A model generated the notes under the pieces. The model worked only from the letters and a program-made list of their open reading frames with translations. It was not told the DNA's origin and did no database searches. Shown in pieces: positions 6,733 to 13,234 of a stretch of DNA of 64,000 nucleotides (the stretch's first letter is position 1; each line of letters opens with the position of its first letter). Origin of the DNA: a virus. Both the position numbers and the translations under genes were made by a program. The stretch lies in the IMG/VR virus record IMGVR_UViG_3300030107_004732, positions 21,246 through 85,245 of that record. One strand, 5' to 3'.

Positions 6733-7334
6733 CACTCATGCTACTGCTTGATCAAAAAATTATTAAACTTATCCTATACCAATGTTAACTTGCCCTTGGC
6801 TCATACCCAAGAAGGCGAGAGTCCTGAGATAACAACAGGTAAGGTATAGGAGCGCATTGCACGCATTGCAATACAACAATGAATAATGAAATAAAATTGA
6901 GAGTTATGAAACAGGCCTGATCACCTGTGGATTAACGATGTGAAACCTGTAGAGCATTCTGGTGAGGAGTGTGCAGGTAGACTGTTAGGTGTGACCGCTA
7001 TAATATCAAGTGATGTTGTAGAACTAGTAGAGGCTAGAACAGTCGTAGAGCCAATATAAATGATAAGGGAATCCTTATCCAGTGGGTGTATATGTCTAGA
7101 GATAGACACTGAATACGGTAAGCAGGTCTTACATGAAAACAGATACACTATTTAGTCTATGGATTAACTACCCATATGTGACGACCTATCGGGGTAACCA
7201 GCCCTCATGGAGATAGGAGTAGCATACTTGATCACTCTTGTAGACGAAACACTGCCAATTAAAAATGGTATCTTGCGGGTGTCCCAAATCCCGCCACAAC
7301 TCAAATACTTTTAACCTACTAATCAAGGAGAATT
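6733..7334 (+). ncRNA. About 600-bp gene-free, highly structured region (candidate large RNA)
   Basis: No convincing gene on either strand. It is visibly less AT-rich than neighbouring genes and packed with long-range and local stems: TCCTATACC/GGTATAGGA (6772-6851), ATTGCA/TGCAAT, GACTGTT/AACAGTC (around 6979-7053), GATAAGG-GAAT-CCTTATC (7062-7079), TGTCTA-GAGA-TAGACA inside GTGTAT/ATACAC (about 7086-7149), GTAAG/CTTAC, CCTATC/GATAGG (about 7186-7218) and GCGGG/CCCGC (7275-7294). Density and nesting suggest one large RNA or a string of domains, in the manner of the phage-borne GOLLD and ROOL classes. Family membership cannot be judged by eye. Confidence 0.5.
6772..6851 (+). ncRNA. Stem-closed RNA element at the start of the structured region
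   Basis: A perfect 9-bp helix TCCTATACC/GGTATAGGA encloses two arms: GCC-CTTGG...CCAAG-AA-GGC and CCTG...CAGG. The three-way-junction layout resembles the other closed elements in the window. Confidence 0.5.
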
Positions 7335-7787
7335 ATGAATAAATTTACATGTGATATATGTGGAGACACATCTTATGGTCATTCACATAATACTCAACCA
7401 TTATTAAATGGACAATGTTGTGCACTATGTAATATGATATTTGTTACAGCATCTAGAATTACTGGTGTTGATTCATTAGATGAACAAATAGAATATATGA
7501 TGAAAATGAAAGATGAAGATGAACTACCTGATATGTTCTTAGAAGTTTTAGATAGAGTTCGTGACTATCAAGGTAAAATATTTCTAGAAGAAACAGCCAA
7601 AATATCTATAGAAGATCTAAACGCTAAATTAGATGAATTGGAAGAAGAGAAAGAAATAGAAAAGTTAAATATGTCAAAAGAAGAGATAATATATAACTTA
7701 AAAAAAGCATTTGACAATGCAATTAAAATAGAAGCTTATGAAGCTGCTGCATTTATTAAGAAAAGAATTGAGTCTCTAAAGAGTTGA
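7335..7787 (+). CDS. Zinc-binding protein with UVR-like C-terminal motif
   Basis: 150 aa. The N-terminus has a zinc-type arrangement (FTCDICG at 4-10, then CCALC at about 29-33). The middle is a long acidic helix. The C-terminus (NLKKAFDNAIKIEAYEAAAFIKKRIESL) matches the UVR motif of UvrB/UvrC and McsA-type proteins, a helical hairpin for protein-protein contact. It starts right after the structured region with AAGGAG upstream. A zinc-UVR architecture resembles McsA, an activator of McsB kinase, but length and spacing differ, so a role in protein quality control or DNA repair is only suggested. Confidence 0.65.
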   Translation: MNKFTCDICGDTSYGHSHNTQPLLNGQCCALCNMIFVTASRITGVDSLDEQIEYMMKMKDEDELPDMFLEVLDRVRDYQGKIFLEETAKISIEDLNAKLDELEEEKEIEKLNMSKEEIIYNLKKAFDNAIKIEAYEAAAFIKKRIESLKS

Positions 7788-7805
7788 TTGGTAGGAGAAC
7801 AACTG

Positions 7806-7912
7806 ATCTGTAGTTGGCTTGACAAGTGCCCTATACTAAACTGCAGATATAGCACCCATCATCGATAGGAATACCTAAGGCAAATTGCACTGCATGAGCT
7901 GTTGGTGGGTGC
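7806..7912 (+). ncRNA. Two adjacent stem-closed RNA-like elements
   Basis: Element 1 (7806-7848) is closed by a 10-bp helix ATCTGTAGTT/AACTGCAGAT with an inner GGC/GCC arm. Element 2 (7852-7912) is closed by GCACCCA/TGGGTGC and contains AGG-AATA-CCT and GCA-AAT-TGC hairpins followed by GCATGAG. They fill the gap between the UVR gene and the 7988 gene, whose binding site follows 60 bases later. Confidence 0.45.
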
Positions 7913-7987
7913 TGAGATTTGTATATCATTTACTATAAATATAATGAAAATAAGAAAAAACATAGAAAAAATATGGAGGATATTAAA

Positions 7988-8488
7988 ATGGGCTTTGATT
8001 TAAGTGGTGTTAATCCACAAATAAATAAACCTGAATCTGAATATAAATACTTTAAAGAAGATAGTGAATTATGGATGTCAGACGACAAAAAAGAACGTGA
8101 AAAATACTTTAAAGAAATGGATGATTACCATGAAAATAATCCAGGAGTATATTTTCGCAATAATGTTTGGTGGTGGAGACCATTATGGTCTTATGTTATC
8201 AATTTATGTGACGATATACTTACAGATGATGATATGGAACATGGATCATATAATAATGGACATGAAATATCTCAAGAAAAAGCATATAAAATAGGTTTAA
8301 GACTATTAAAAGACATAGATTCAGGTAAAACTGCTGTTTATGAAGAATTACACACAAAAAATAATGCAGAATTAAGTCAATCTAGCGATAAAGATGCGGC
8401 ATTTATGTCTAATTATCCATTTGATGTAGATAATGTAAGAAATTTTGCTAATTTCTGCTTACAATCAGGAGGTTTTACAATATGTTAA
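7988..8488 (+). CDS. WWWRPLW-motif protein, module A copy
   Basis: 166 aa (MGFDLSGVNPQINKP...). Start placed at 7988 because GGAGG lies seven bases upstream and the module B homologue (60418-60930) begins the same way (MGMDVYGNNPTIHKS). Hallmark: PGVYFRNNVWWWRPLW (about residues 50-66); an acidic middle and a C-terminal YPFDVDNVRNFANFCLQSGGF, also shared with module B. The aromatic motif is conserved between the modules while the middle varies, implying a structural or binding core. Small proteins of this type are widespread in phages, but I know no function. Confidence 0.8.
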   Translation: MGFDLSGVNPQINKPESEYKYFKEDSELWMSDDKKEREKYFKEMDDYHENNPGVYFRNNVWWWRPLWSYVINLCDDILTDDDMEHGSYNNGHEISQEKAYKIGLRLLKDIDSGKTAVYEELHTKNNAELSQSSDKDAAFMSNYPFDVDNVRNFANFCLQSGGFTIC

Positions 8489-8631
8489 CATTTTACCCAG
8501 TAAAAACTGAAGAAGAACTAATAACTGAGCTTCATCATGTAAGAAATGATATTGCTTTATTAAAAATAAGGCAAAATAAGATAATTGATGAACTTGTAAC
8601 ATTAAAAGGAGATAAAGATGCCAAAAACTAA
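8482..8631 (+). CDS. Small coiled-coil protein
   Basis: 49 aa, MLTFYPVKTEEELITELHH..., mostly one charged helix. AGGAGG lies in the end of the previous gene, which it overlaps by 7 bp. Not recognised. Confidence 0.5.
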   Translation: MLTFYPVKTEEELITELHHVRNDIALLKIRQNKIIDELVTLKGDKDAKN

Positions 8632-8794
8632 GAAAACTAGAGATCCAATAGATGAAATTGATAATATATTAAAAACTATAGATAAATTAGAAGGTAATAT
8701 GGATATTTTAAACACAAATATGCAACATGCTATTGATTTACAGGAAGAAATAGGAAGAGATTTAGACAAGATTAAAAAAAGGATGGGATTATGA
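8618..8794 (+). CDS. Small coiled-coil protein
   Basis: 58 aa, MPKTKKTRDPIDEIDN..., heptad-like helical pattern throughout. AAAGGAG is six bases upstream, and the gene overlaps the previous one by 14 bp and the next by 4 bp (ATGA). Possibly a subunit that pairs with the neighbouring helical peptides. Confidence 0.55.
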   Translation: MPKTKKTRDPIDEIDNILKTIDKLEGNMDILNTNMQHAIDLQEEIGRDLDKIKKRMGL

Positions 8795-8880
8795 TAAATT
8801 GGATGAATCTTTGTGTATATGGTGGAATATTTCTACTTGGAATGATAATGTGGTATTATATAGTGAAATGGTGGTTCTAA
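8791..8880 (+). CDS. MINW-type single-pass membrane peptide, module A copy
   Basis: 29 aa, MINWMNLCVYGGIFLLGM... ending VKWWF. One transmembrane helix flanked by tryptophans. Module B has a counterpart with the same MINW start and Trp-rich end (59280-59384). Coupled to its neighbours by ATGA and TAATG overlaps. Function unknown; the conservation of such a tiny peptide argues that it is real. Confidence 0.6.
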   Translation: MINWMNLCVYGGIFLLGMIMWYYIVKWWF

Positions 8881-9074
8881 TGGATATATTTGAACTAGAA
8901 AAAAACAATGTAGTACTTAAAAGAACTGTAAGATACCTTGATGGTGAAATAAAAGAAATAGTAGAAAAACAAATATTAAGTAACCTAACCAAGATTGATA
9001 ATTTCTTTGATGATTTAGAAAGAGAATATCAGTCTATTAACTCTTATGAAGAAGGAGGCCAAAATGGCAACTAA
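8880..9074 (+). CDS. Small helical protein preceding the ubiquitin-like gene
   Basis: 64 aa beginning MDIFELEKNNVVLKRTVRY. The start at 8880 overlaps the preceding stop (TAATG). Long amphipathic helices; the last residues (EEGGQNGN) are encoded by the bases that carry the binding site of the next gene. It overlaps the ubiquitin-like gene by 11 bp, so the two are translationally coupled, and it could belong to that locus. Not recognised. Confidence 0.6.
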   Translation: MDIFELEKNNVVLKRTVRYLDGEIKEIVEKQILSNLTKIDNFFDDLEREYQSINSYEEGGQNGN

Positions 9075-9282
9075 AACAATAAAATTTCTACAAGGTGGCG
9101 GCTTTGTAGAAAGACAAACTAACGCTGATACTGTTGAGCAATTAAGAAATGAATTTCCAGATGATATTAGTAATAATGCATCTGTTGCTGTTAATGGTGT
9201 TTCTGTAACTAACACTCATGCTATTGCTGAAGGTGATATTGTTGCAGCTGTTAATAATAATAAGTCTGGCGGTGATCAGTAA
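9064..9282 (+). CDS. Ubiquitin-like (ThiS/MoaD-type beta-grasp) modifier
   Basis: 72 aa; start at 9064 follows AAGGAGG at five bases. The pattern is that of a beta-grasp sulfur-carrier/ubiquitin-like protein: first strand TKTIKFL (3-9), a helix with TVEQLRNEF (23-31), the strand VAVNGVSV (41-48), and the GDIVAAV strand (57-63) that precedes the tail. It ends K67-S68-G69-G70-D71-Q72, so removal of two residues would expose the Gly-Gly needed for adenylation. The JAMM protease and E1-like protein encoded downstream fit maturation and activation. Two structured RNA-like elements separate it from the candidate E2 gene. Confidence 0.75.
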   Translation: MATKTIKFLQGGGFVERQTNADTVEQLRNEFPDDISNNASVAVNGVSVTNTHAIAEGDIVAAVNNNKSGGDQ

Positions 9283-9291
9283 TTATTAACT

Positions 9292-9358
9292 TAAGGTGGT
9301 CGCTGGTCTCGAGACTAAAAGATAGATAGGCACTATTTAAAGCGCTATCTCCACCTTA
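9292..9358 (+). ncRNA. Stem-closed RNA-like element after the ubiquitin-like gene
   Basis: TAAGGTGG/CCACCTTA (8 bp) encloses a small GTC-TCGA-GAC hairpin and an AGATAG/CTATCT arm. It begins 10 bases after the stop codon and is followed within 6 bases by a second closed element. Confidence 0.45.
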
Positions 9359-9363
9359 TAACT

Positions 9364-9448
9364 TATAGGGCTGTAGTGACAGGCGAGTCAATAACTGTAG
9401 CCAGCAATTGGCGTTATGTGAGACTAACGAGGGTCAATCAGCCCTATA
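9364..9448 (+). ncRNA. Stem-closed RNA-like element before the E2-like gene
   Basis: A perfect 10-bp helix TATAGGGCTG/CAGCCCTATA encloses a GCCA-GCAAT-TGGC hairpin followed by TTATGTGAG. That hairpin-plus-ATGTGAG arrangement is shared with 13792-13875 and 62519-62600. The ribosome binding site of the next gene lies 9 bases downstream. Confidence 0.5.
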
Positions 9449-9465
9449 TTAAACTTGGAGGGTTT

Positions 9466-10833
9466 ATGACAGATTATAGAGATTATGATTGCATTGTAGA
9501 TGGCTCAATAGAACAATGCTTAGAAGAAATAGAAGTAGGAGATCTTGAAGAACACATTTATTATGGTCCTCAAGCAGACATAATGGAGAAATTACAAAGA
9601 TTTAATGCTAGACACAGAGCCGATTTAGAAATTACTAAAACATTTAAATGGAAACGTGGTTCTTATGAAAGAGTTGCTGAACTTATGATGAGAGGTCTTG
9701 GATTTAGAAGAAGGCCAAGTGGTATGTATAATTATTTACATAGAGAAGATTGGTTTAGAACTCATACCTGGGATTCAATTAAAAGCCAATTACAAGATAT
9801 GGATTCTGACTTGTACAGGTTAAGAAATAATGGTGAAGTATGGTTAGATGATCCTTCTGTTCTTGTAGAAAGAAAAAATTTGTATTCTAATTATTTGATA
9901 GAAAAAGTAGAACTTGCTGATGAAATAATAGAAAATGTAGATATAATGGCTGAAATGTATCATCAGTTATTTGTTCATCCAACATCACGCTCAAGTAGAA
10001 GATATATGCTAGTAACAACACTACGTATTACTCCAGATGTAATGAAAGTTTATGTAACTGAAGGTAGAAATAGTAATGAACCTGCTAAACATATAGAAAA
10101 TATAGCTTGTGATACAGATGTATACTTAAATCTTATTACATATCCATTGCAAGTTATGACAAGACATTCTAATTATGATAGGCCTTCAATTGATGTAAGT
10201 ATTCTTGGTCAAGTTGAACAACCAAGCGATAAAGGATATTTATCATTTCCTTATATTTCTGGTAGCAGAAACTACAGAGGCGGTTATTTTGGAAATAGTG
10301 TTTGCTTTGGTGACCAATCAACAGATGTGCATAATTCATTATATAGATATGATTTACCATCTTTTGTATTGCAATGTATACCTTGGGCTACATCATATAC
10401 TAATATGACACAACCACATAGCAACATTAAAATGATGTATCATGGTGAACCTAGCAGATTATCTGATGAATACAGATCAATATTTGGTACAAATACATCT
10501 AATATGTGTACTTACATACCAGATGGTGATAATGATTATTGTGATGTAAATGAATGTGCTCTTAGACATAGTTGTACATTATATAAAGATGCACATCCTC
10601 AACCAGTAACACCAGAACAAGCTGAACAAATGACCTTACAATGGGCTACTAGAATGGGTGGCGTTAATCACGCTGCTCCAACTATAATACACACAACTGA
10701 TAATTCAGGCAATCCTGTAACTGTAACTAGAGATAGAACGTCAATGGAACAAGCTGCAGATGCTCAAGAACCACCAATACAAGGTGATCGTGAACAGTGG
10801 CCTGATGAATCACCACAAGGTGACGAAATGTAA
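9466..10833 (+). CDS. Putative E2-like protein of the ubiquitin-like locus
   Basis: 455 aa; start at ATG 9466 with GGAGG four bases upstream (an in-frame GTG at 9376 lies inside the structured element). Residues 1-170 are charged and not recognised. Residues 170-345 alternate beta strands (YMLVTTLRI, YLNLITYPLQV, SIDVSILG), then FPYIS...GNSVCFGDQ with C280, then a helix (PSFVLQCIPWATSYTN). The aromatic-Pro, Cys-[LF]-Gly and trailing Trp/helix layout resembles the active-site region of prokaryotic E2-like proteins found with JAB and E1 genes. The C-terminus is acidic, Gln/Pro-rich. The E2 call rests on context and this motif; an unrelated substrate or scaffold protein is possible. Confidence 0.45.
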   Translation: MTDYRDYDCIVDGSIEQCLEEIEVGDLEEHIYYGPQADIMEKLQRFNARHRADLEITKTFKWKRGSYERVAELMMRGLGFRRRPSGMYNYLHREDWFRTHTWDSIKSQLQDMDSDLYRLRNNGEVWLDDPSVLVERKNLYSNYLIEKVELADEIIENVDIMAEMYHQLFVHPTSRSSRRYMLVTTLRITPDVMKVYVTEGRNSNEPAKHIENIACDTDVYLNLITYPLQVMTRHSNYDRPSIDVSILGQVEQPSDKGYLSFPYISGSRNYRGGYFGNSVCFGDQSTDVHNSLYRYDLPSFVLQCIPWATSYTNMTQPHSNIKMMYHGEPSRLSDEYRSIFGTNTSNMCTYIPDGDNDYCDVNECALRHSCTLYKDAHPQPVTPEQAEQMTLQWATRMGGVNHAAPTIIHTTDNSGNPVTVTRDRTSMEQAADAQEPPIQGDREQWPDESPQGDEM

Positions 10834-10849
10834 CTTAAAAGGAGGAATA

Positions 10850-10993
10850 ATGGACGCTAGAACTTCATACTTTAGTAATGAAATTAAAGACTTACAGTTT
10901 AAGTTTAAATCATTGCGTAATGATCATGAAACACTTAAAAAAGAATATAAAATACTACAAAAACAAGTAAAAAAGCTCGAGGAGGGTAAATAA
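10850..10993 (+). CDS. Small coiled-coil protein within the ubiquitin-like locus
   Basis: 47 aa, MDARTSYFSNEIKDLQFK..., a continuous charged helix. AAAGGAGG is six bases upstream and the stop overlaps the JAMM gene start (TAATG). Probably an adaptor or oligomerisation peptide; not recognised. Confidence 0.6.
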   Translation: MDARTSYFSNEIKDLQFKFKSLRNDHETLKKEYKILQKQVKKLEEGK

Positions 10994-11964
10994 TGGAAAT
11001 ATTAATACATAAAGAATCTTGGGATAAGATTATAAATTATGCTAAAGCTGCTTATGTCACAGAAAAAGCTGAAATAGGTGGTATGGCTGTAGTAACACAA
11101 GATAAAGATGGTGACTGGACTATTGAAAATCCAGTTATATTACCACAAGAAATAGCAGGGACTACGTGTGACCTAGATAAAGAAGAATTGGCTACGTATT
11201 ATACTCAAATGGCTATGAAATACAAAGACCAGAAGTTTAGATTTTGTTGGTGGCACAGTCATCACACAATGAACGCATTCTGGAGTGGTACAGATTTATC
11301 TAGCATTGATGAGTATGGTGAAGGTGAATCAGACGTTTCATTTGCACTTGTTGTTAATCTAAAAGAAGAATACAAATGTAGAATATCTGTATGGAAACCA
11401 GTAGAAATACATCAAGATGTAGAAGTTAAAATATTAGATGATACACCTGAAATAGAAATACCACTTGATATAGTTACAGAAGTTAAAGCTAAATGTAGAA
11501 AACGTACTTATGTAAGTTCTTATAAATCTGGTGGATCTGTATTAGAATCGCCAAATAAAAAGCAGTTAGTAATTGGTCAAAATGGATTTGAAAGTAGTTA
11601 TAATTGGGCTAAATATAGTTGGCTTGATGATGATTTAGAAAAAATTGTTACACCACAAGAACAAACTAACTTTGAAGCTAAATGGGAATATGCGACTAAT
11701 AAAATAACAGAGTTTATTAGACAATTTAATACAGGAGCTTGGAATATGCACAAATATAAATCTGCTGTAACTCATACAAATAAAATATTAGAACCATATG
11801 GGATTCAAATAGAAACATTAAACAAGCGTGAGTTAACAGAGTTTATTGAAATGGATTCTGAACCATATGAACTGTTAACAGCTGATGATAAATATCATGA
11901 TATAGCAGAAAGTTTAATAGATTGCGCATCTTATAATCAATCTTATGGAGGGTATGGAATATGA
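10993..11964 (+). CDS. JAB/JAMM-domain metalloprotease (deubiquitinase-like)
   Basis: 323 aa. The N-terminal 140 residues carry a complete JAMM zinc site: E27 in KAEIGGM, then H88-S89-H90, seven residues, S98 and D101 (HSHHTMNAFWSGTD). This is the E...HSHx7SxxD signature of isopeptidases such as Rpn11 and of the bacterial BilC protein. The remaining 180 residues form a helical/acidic extension that is not recognised. It is placed between the candidate E2 and E1 genes, overlapping the latter by ATGA. Likely tasks are trimming the modifier after Gly70 and removing it from targets. Confidence 0.88.
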   Translation: MEILIHKESWDKIINYAKAAYVTEKAEIGGMAVVTQDKDGDWTIENPVILPQEIAGTTCDLDKEELATYYTQMAMKYKDQKFRFCWWHSHHTMNAFWSGTDLSSIDEYGEGESDVSFALVVNLKEEYKCRISVWKPVEIHQDVEVKILDDTPEIEIPLDIVTEVKAKCRKRTYVSSYKSGGSVLESPNKKQLVIGQNGFESSYNWAKYSWLDDDLEKIVTPQEQTNFEAKWEYATNKITEFIRQFNTGAWNMHKYKSAVTHTNKILEPYGIQIETLNKRELTEFIEMDSEPYELLTADDKYHDIAESLIDCASYNQSYGGYGI

Positions 11965-12614
11965 TAAATACTAGAAGCCAAGATATTGCAGATATATCAG
12001 GCATTAAGTTTCACATTGTAGGTTGCGGGGCTATTGGAAGCTCCGTAGCCACACAATTAGTAAGACTTGGTGGCAATAATTTTGTTTTATATGATTTTGA
12101 TAAAGTTGAAATACCTAATGTAGGTGTAAGTCAATATAATGAACAAGATGTAGGGCTATCTAAAGTAGGTGCTCTAACAAATCATATGAAAAAAATTAAT
12201 GTAATGATTGAAATAGAGGGAATTGTTGATAAATTTAAATATTATCATGGAAATAAAGATGATATATTAGTATTAGGTTTAGATAGTATGTCTGCTCGTA
12301 TGGAAATAGTTAAATTGTTAGCAAAATGCCCTTATAAACCATCATTTGTAATAGATGGTCGTATGGGTGCAGAACAATATCAACAGTATATATATGATAA
12401 TATTACTGTTAAACAATATGAAAAAGATTGGTATTCTGATGAAGATTCTGATCCAGAACCATGCACTCGTAAAGCTACATCTTACTGTAGTAATATGAGT
12501 GGAAGTTTTATATCTAATTCTATTAAGAACATAGTTATGAAACAGCCTTACTTTAAGGAAATAATTTTCAACTTTTCAACATTAATACTTGATAAAAAGA
12601 AATTAGTTTCTTAA
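11961..12614 (+). CDS. E1/ThiF/MoeB-like adenylating protein
   Basis: 217 aa, a minimal adenylation domain. Nucleotide-binding GCGAIGSS (21-28), acidic strand YDFDKVEIPN (44-53), DVGLSK with K68, and GLDSMSAR with D108 and R113 match the E1-like fold. Candidate catalytic cysteines are C168 and C176 (PCTRKATSYC), in the place where phage and bacterial E1-like proteins carry the thioester residue. The usual Asn-Leu-Asn-Arg-Gln element is changed (NVGVSQ), so the conserved arginine is absent. It would adenylate the Gly-Gly modifier encoded at 9064. No second catalytic or ubiquitin-fold domain is present. Confidence 0.85.
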   Translation: MINTRSQDIADISGIKFHIVGCGAIGSSVATQLVRLGGNNFVLYDFDKVEIPNVGVSQYNEQDVGLSKVGALTNHMKKINVMIEIEGIVDKFKYYHGNKDDILVLGLDSMSARMEIVKLLAKCPYKPSFVIDGRMGAEQYQQYIYDNITVKQYEKDWYSDEDSDPEPCTRKATSYCSNMSGSFISNSIKNIVMKQPYFKEIIFNFSTLILDKKKLVS

Positions 12615-12622
12615 ATTCTAAA

Positions 12623-12694
12623 CCCTTTATATCAAAGGGATCTTATGTATAGCACACTGAACAGGGTAGTATAACCCCTATTTCTGCCCTGTTC
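12623..12694 (+). ncRNA. Two hairpins between the E1-like and ERF genes
   Basis: CCCTTT-ATATC-AAAGGG (12623-12639) and GAACAGGG/CCCTGTTC (12659-12694). Neither is followed directly by a T-run, so they are not classical terminators. The second ends 10 bases before the AAGGAGG site of the ERF gene and may protect or regulate that message. Confidence 0.45.
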
Positions 12695-12717
12695 TCAAAA
12701 TAAAAAGGAGGAAGCTC

Positions 12718-13221
12718 GTGACAAATATCGATGTTTCAAAACAAACTGGTATTGCTAAAAGTGTATTAGAAGCAAAAGCCAAAAACGAATCAAATGAGAA
12801 ATCTTTTGATGAATCTCATGATAGAAGACATGATGAATGGAAATCACCTCAATTAGATCAATTAGCAGCAGCATTAGCTAAAGCTCAATCTGAAATGGAA
12901 GGTGCTAAAAAAGAGAGTACAAATCCATTCTTTAAGTCTAGTTATGCAGACTTACATGCAGTAATTAAATCTTCATTTCCATACTTATCTAAAAATGGAC
13001 TATCTGTTAGTCAAGGTAATGAAGTAATTAAAGGCGCTGTATGTGTAACAACAACATTAATGCACGCATCAGGTCAATGGATGAGAAGTAAAATTAAACT
13101 TCCATTAGCTAAAGTAGACGCACAAGGCGTTGGAGCTGCTGTAACTTATGGTAGAAGATATGGTTTATCTGCTATGGTAGGTATAGCTCAATACGATGAT
13201 GATGCACAATCAATTTCTTAA
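12718..13221 (+). CDS. erf: ERF-family single-strand annealing protein, module A
   Basis: 167 aa recombinase that anneals homologous single strands. Starts at GTG with AAGGAGG upstream. Family features: LAAALAKAQSEM (58-69), the NPFFKSSYADLHAVI segment, GLSVSQG, TTTLMHASGQW, and GVGAAVTYGRRYGLSAMVGIAQYDDD near the C-terminus. The first 40 residues are an extension absent from the module B copy (61513-61959); the core is highly similar. It is followed immediately by an SSB-like gene, the usual functional pairing. Confidence 0.9.
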   Translation: MTNIDVSKQTGIAKSVLEAKAKNESNEKSFDESHDRRHDEWKSPQLDQLAAALAKAQSEMEGAKKESTNPFFKSSYADLHAVIKSSFPYLSKNGLSVSQGNEVIKGAVCVTTTLMHASGQWMRSKIKLPLAKVDAQGVGAAVTYGRRYGLSAMVGIAQYDDDAQSIS

Positions 13222-13234
13222 TTAAGGAGAACAT

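Noticed and set aside
6921-7148. Minus-strand open frame of 75 codons in the structured region
   Set aside because: No binding site, serine/threonine-rich nonsense-like composition, opposite to all neighbours; it is best explained by the structured RNA sequence.
7275-7294. T-arm-like GCGGG...CCCGC as evidence for a tRNA or tmRNA 3' end
   Set aside because: The loop is 10 nt instead of 7, there is no TTC-type loop, and no acceptor or D arm can be fitted.
9376-9465. GTG at 9376 as start of the E2-like gene
   Set aside because: It lies inside a 10-bp closed RNA element without a binding site; ATG 9466 has GGAGG.
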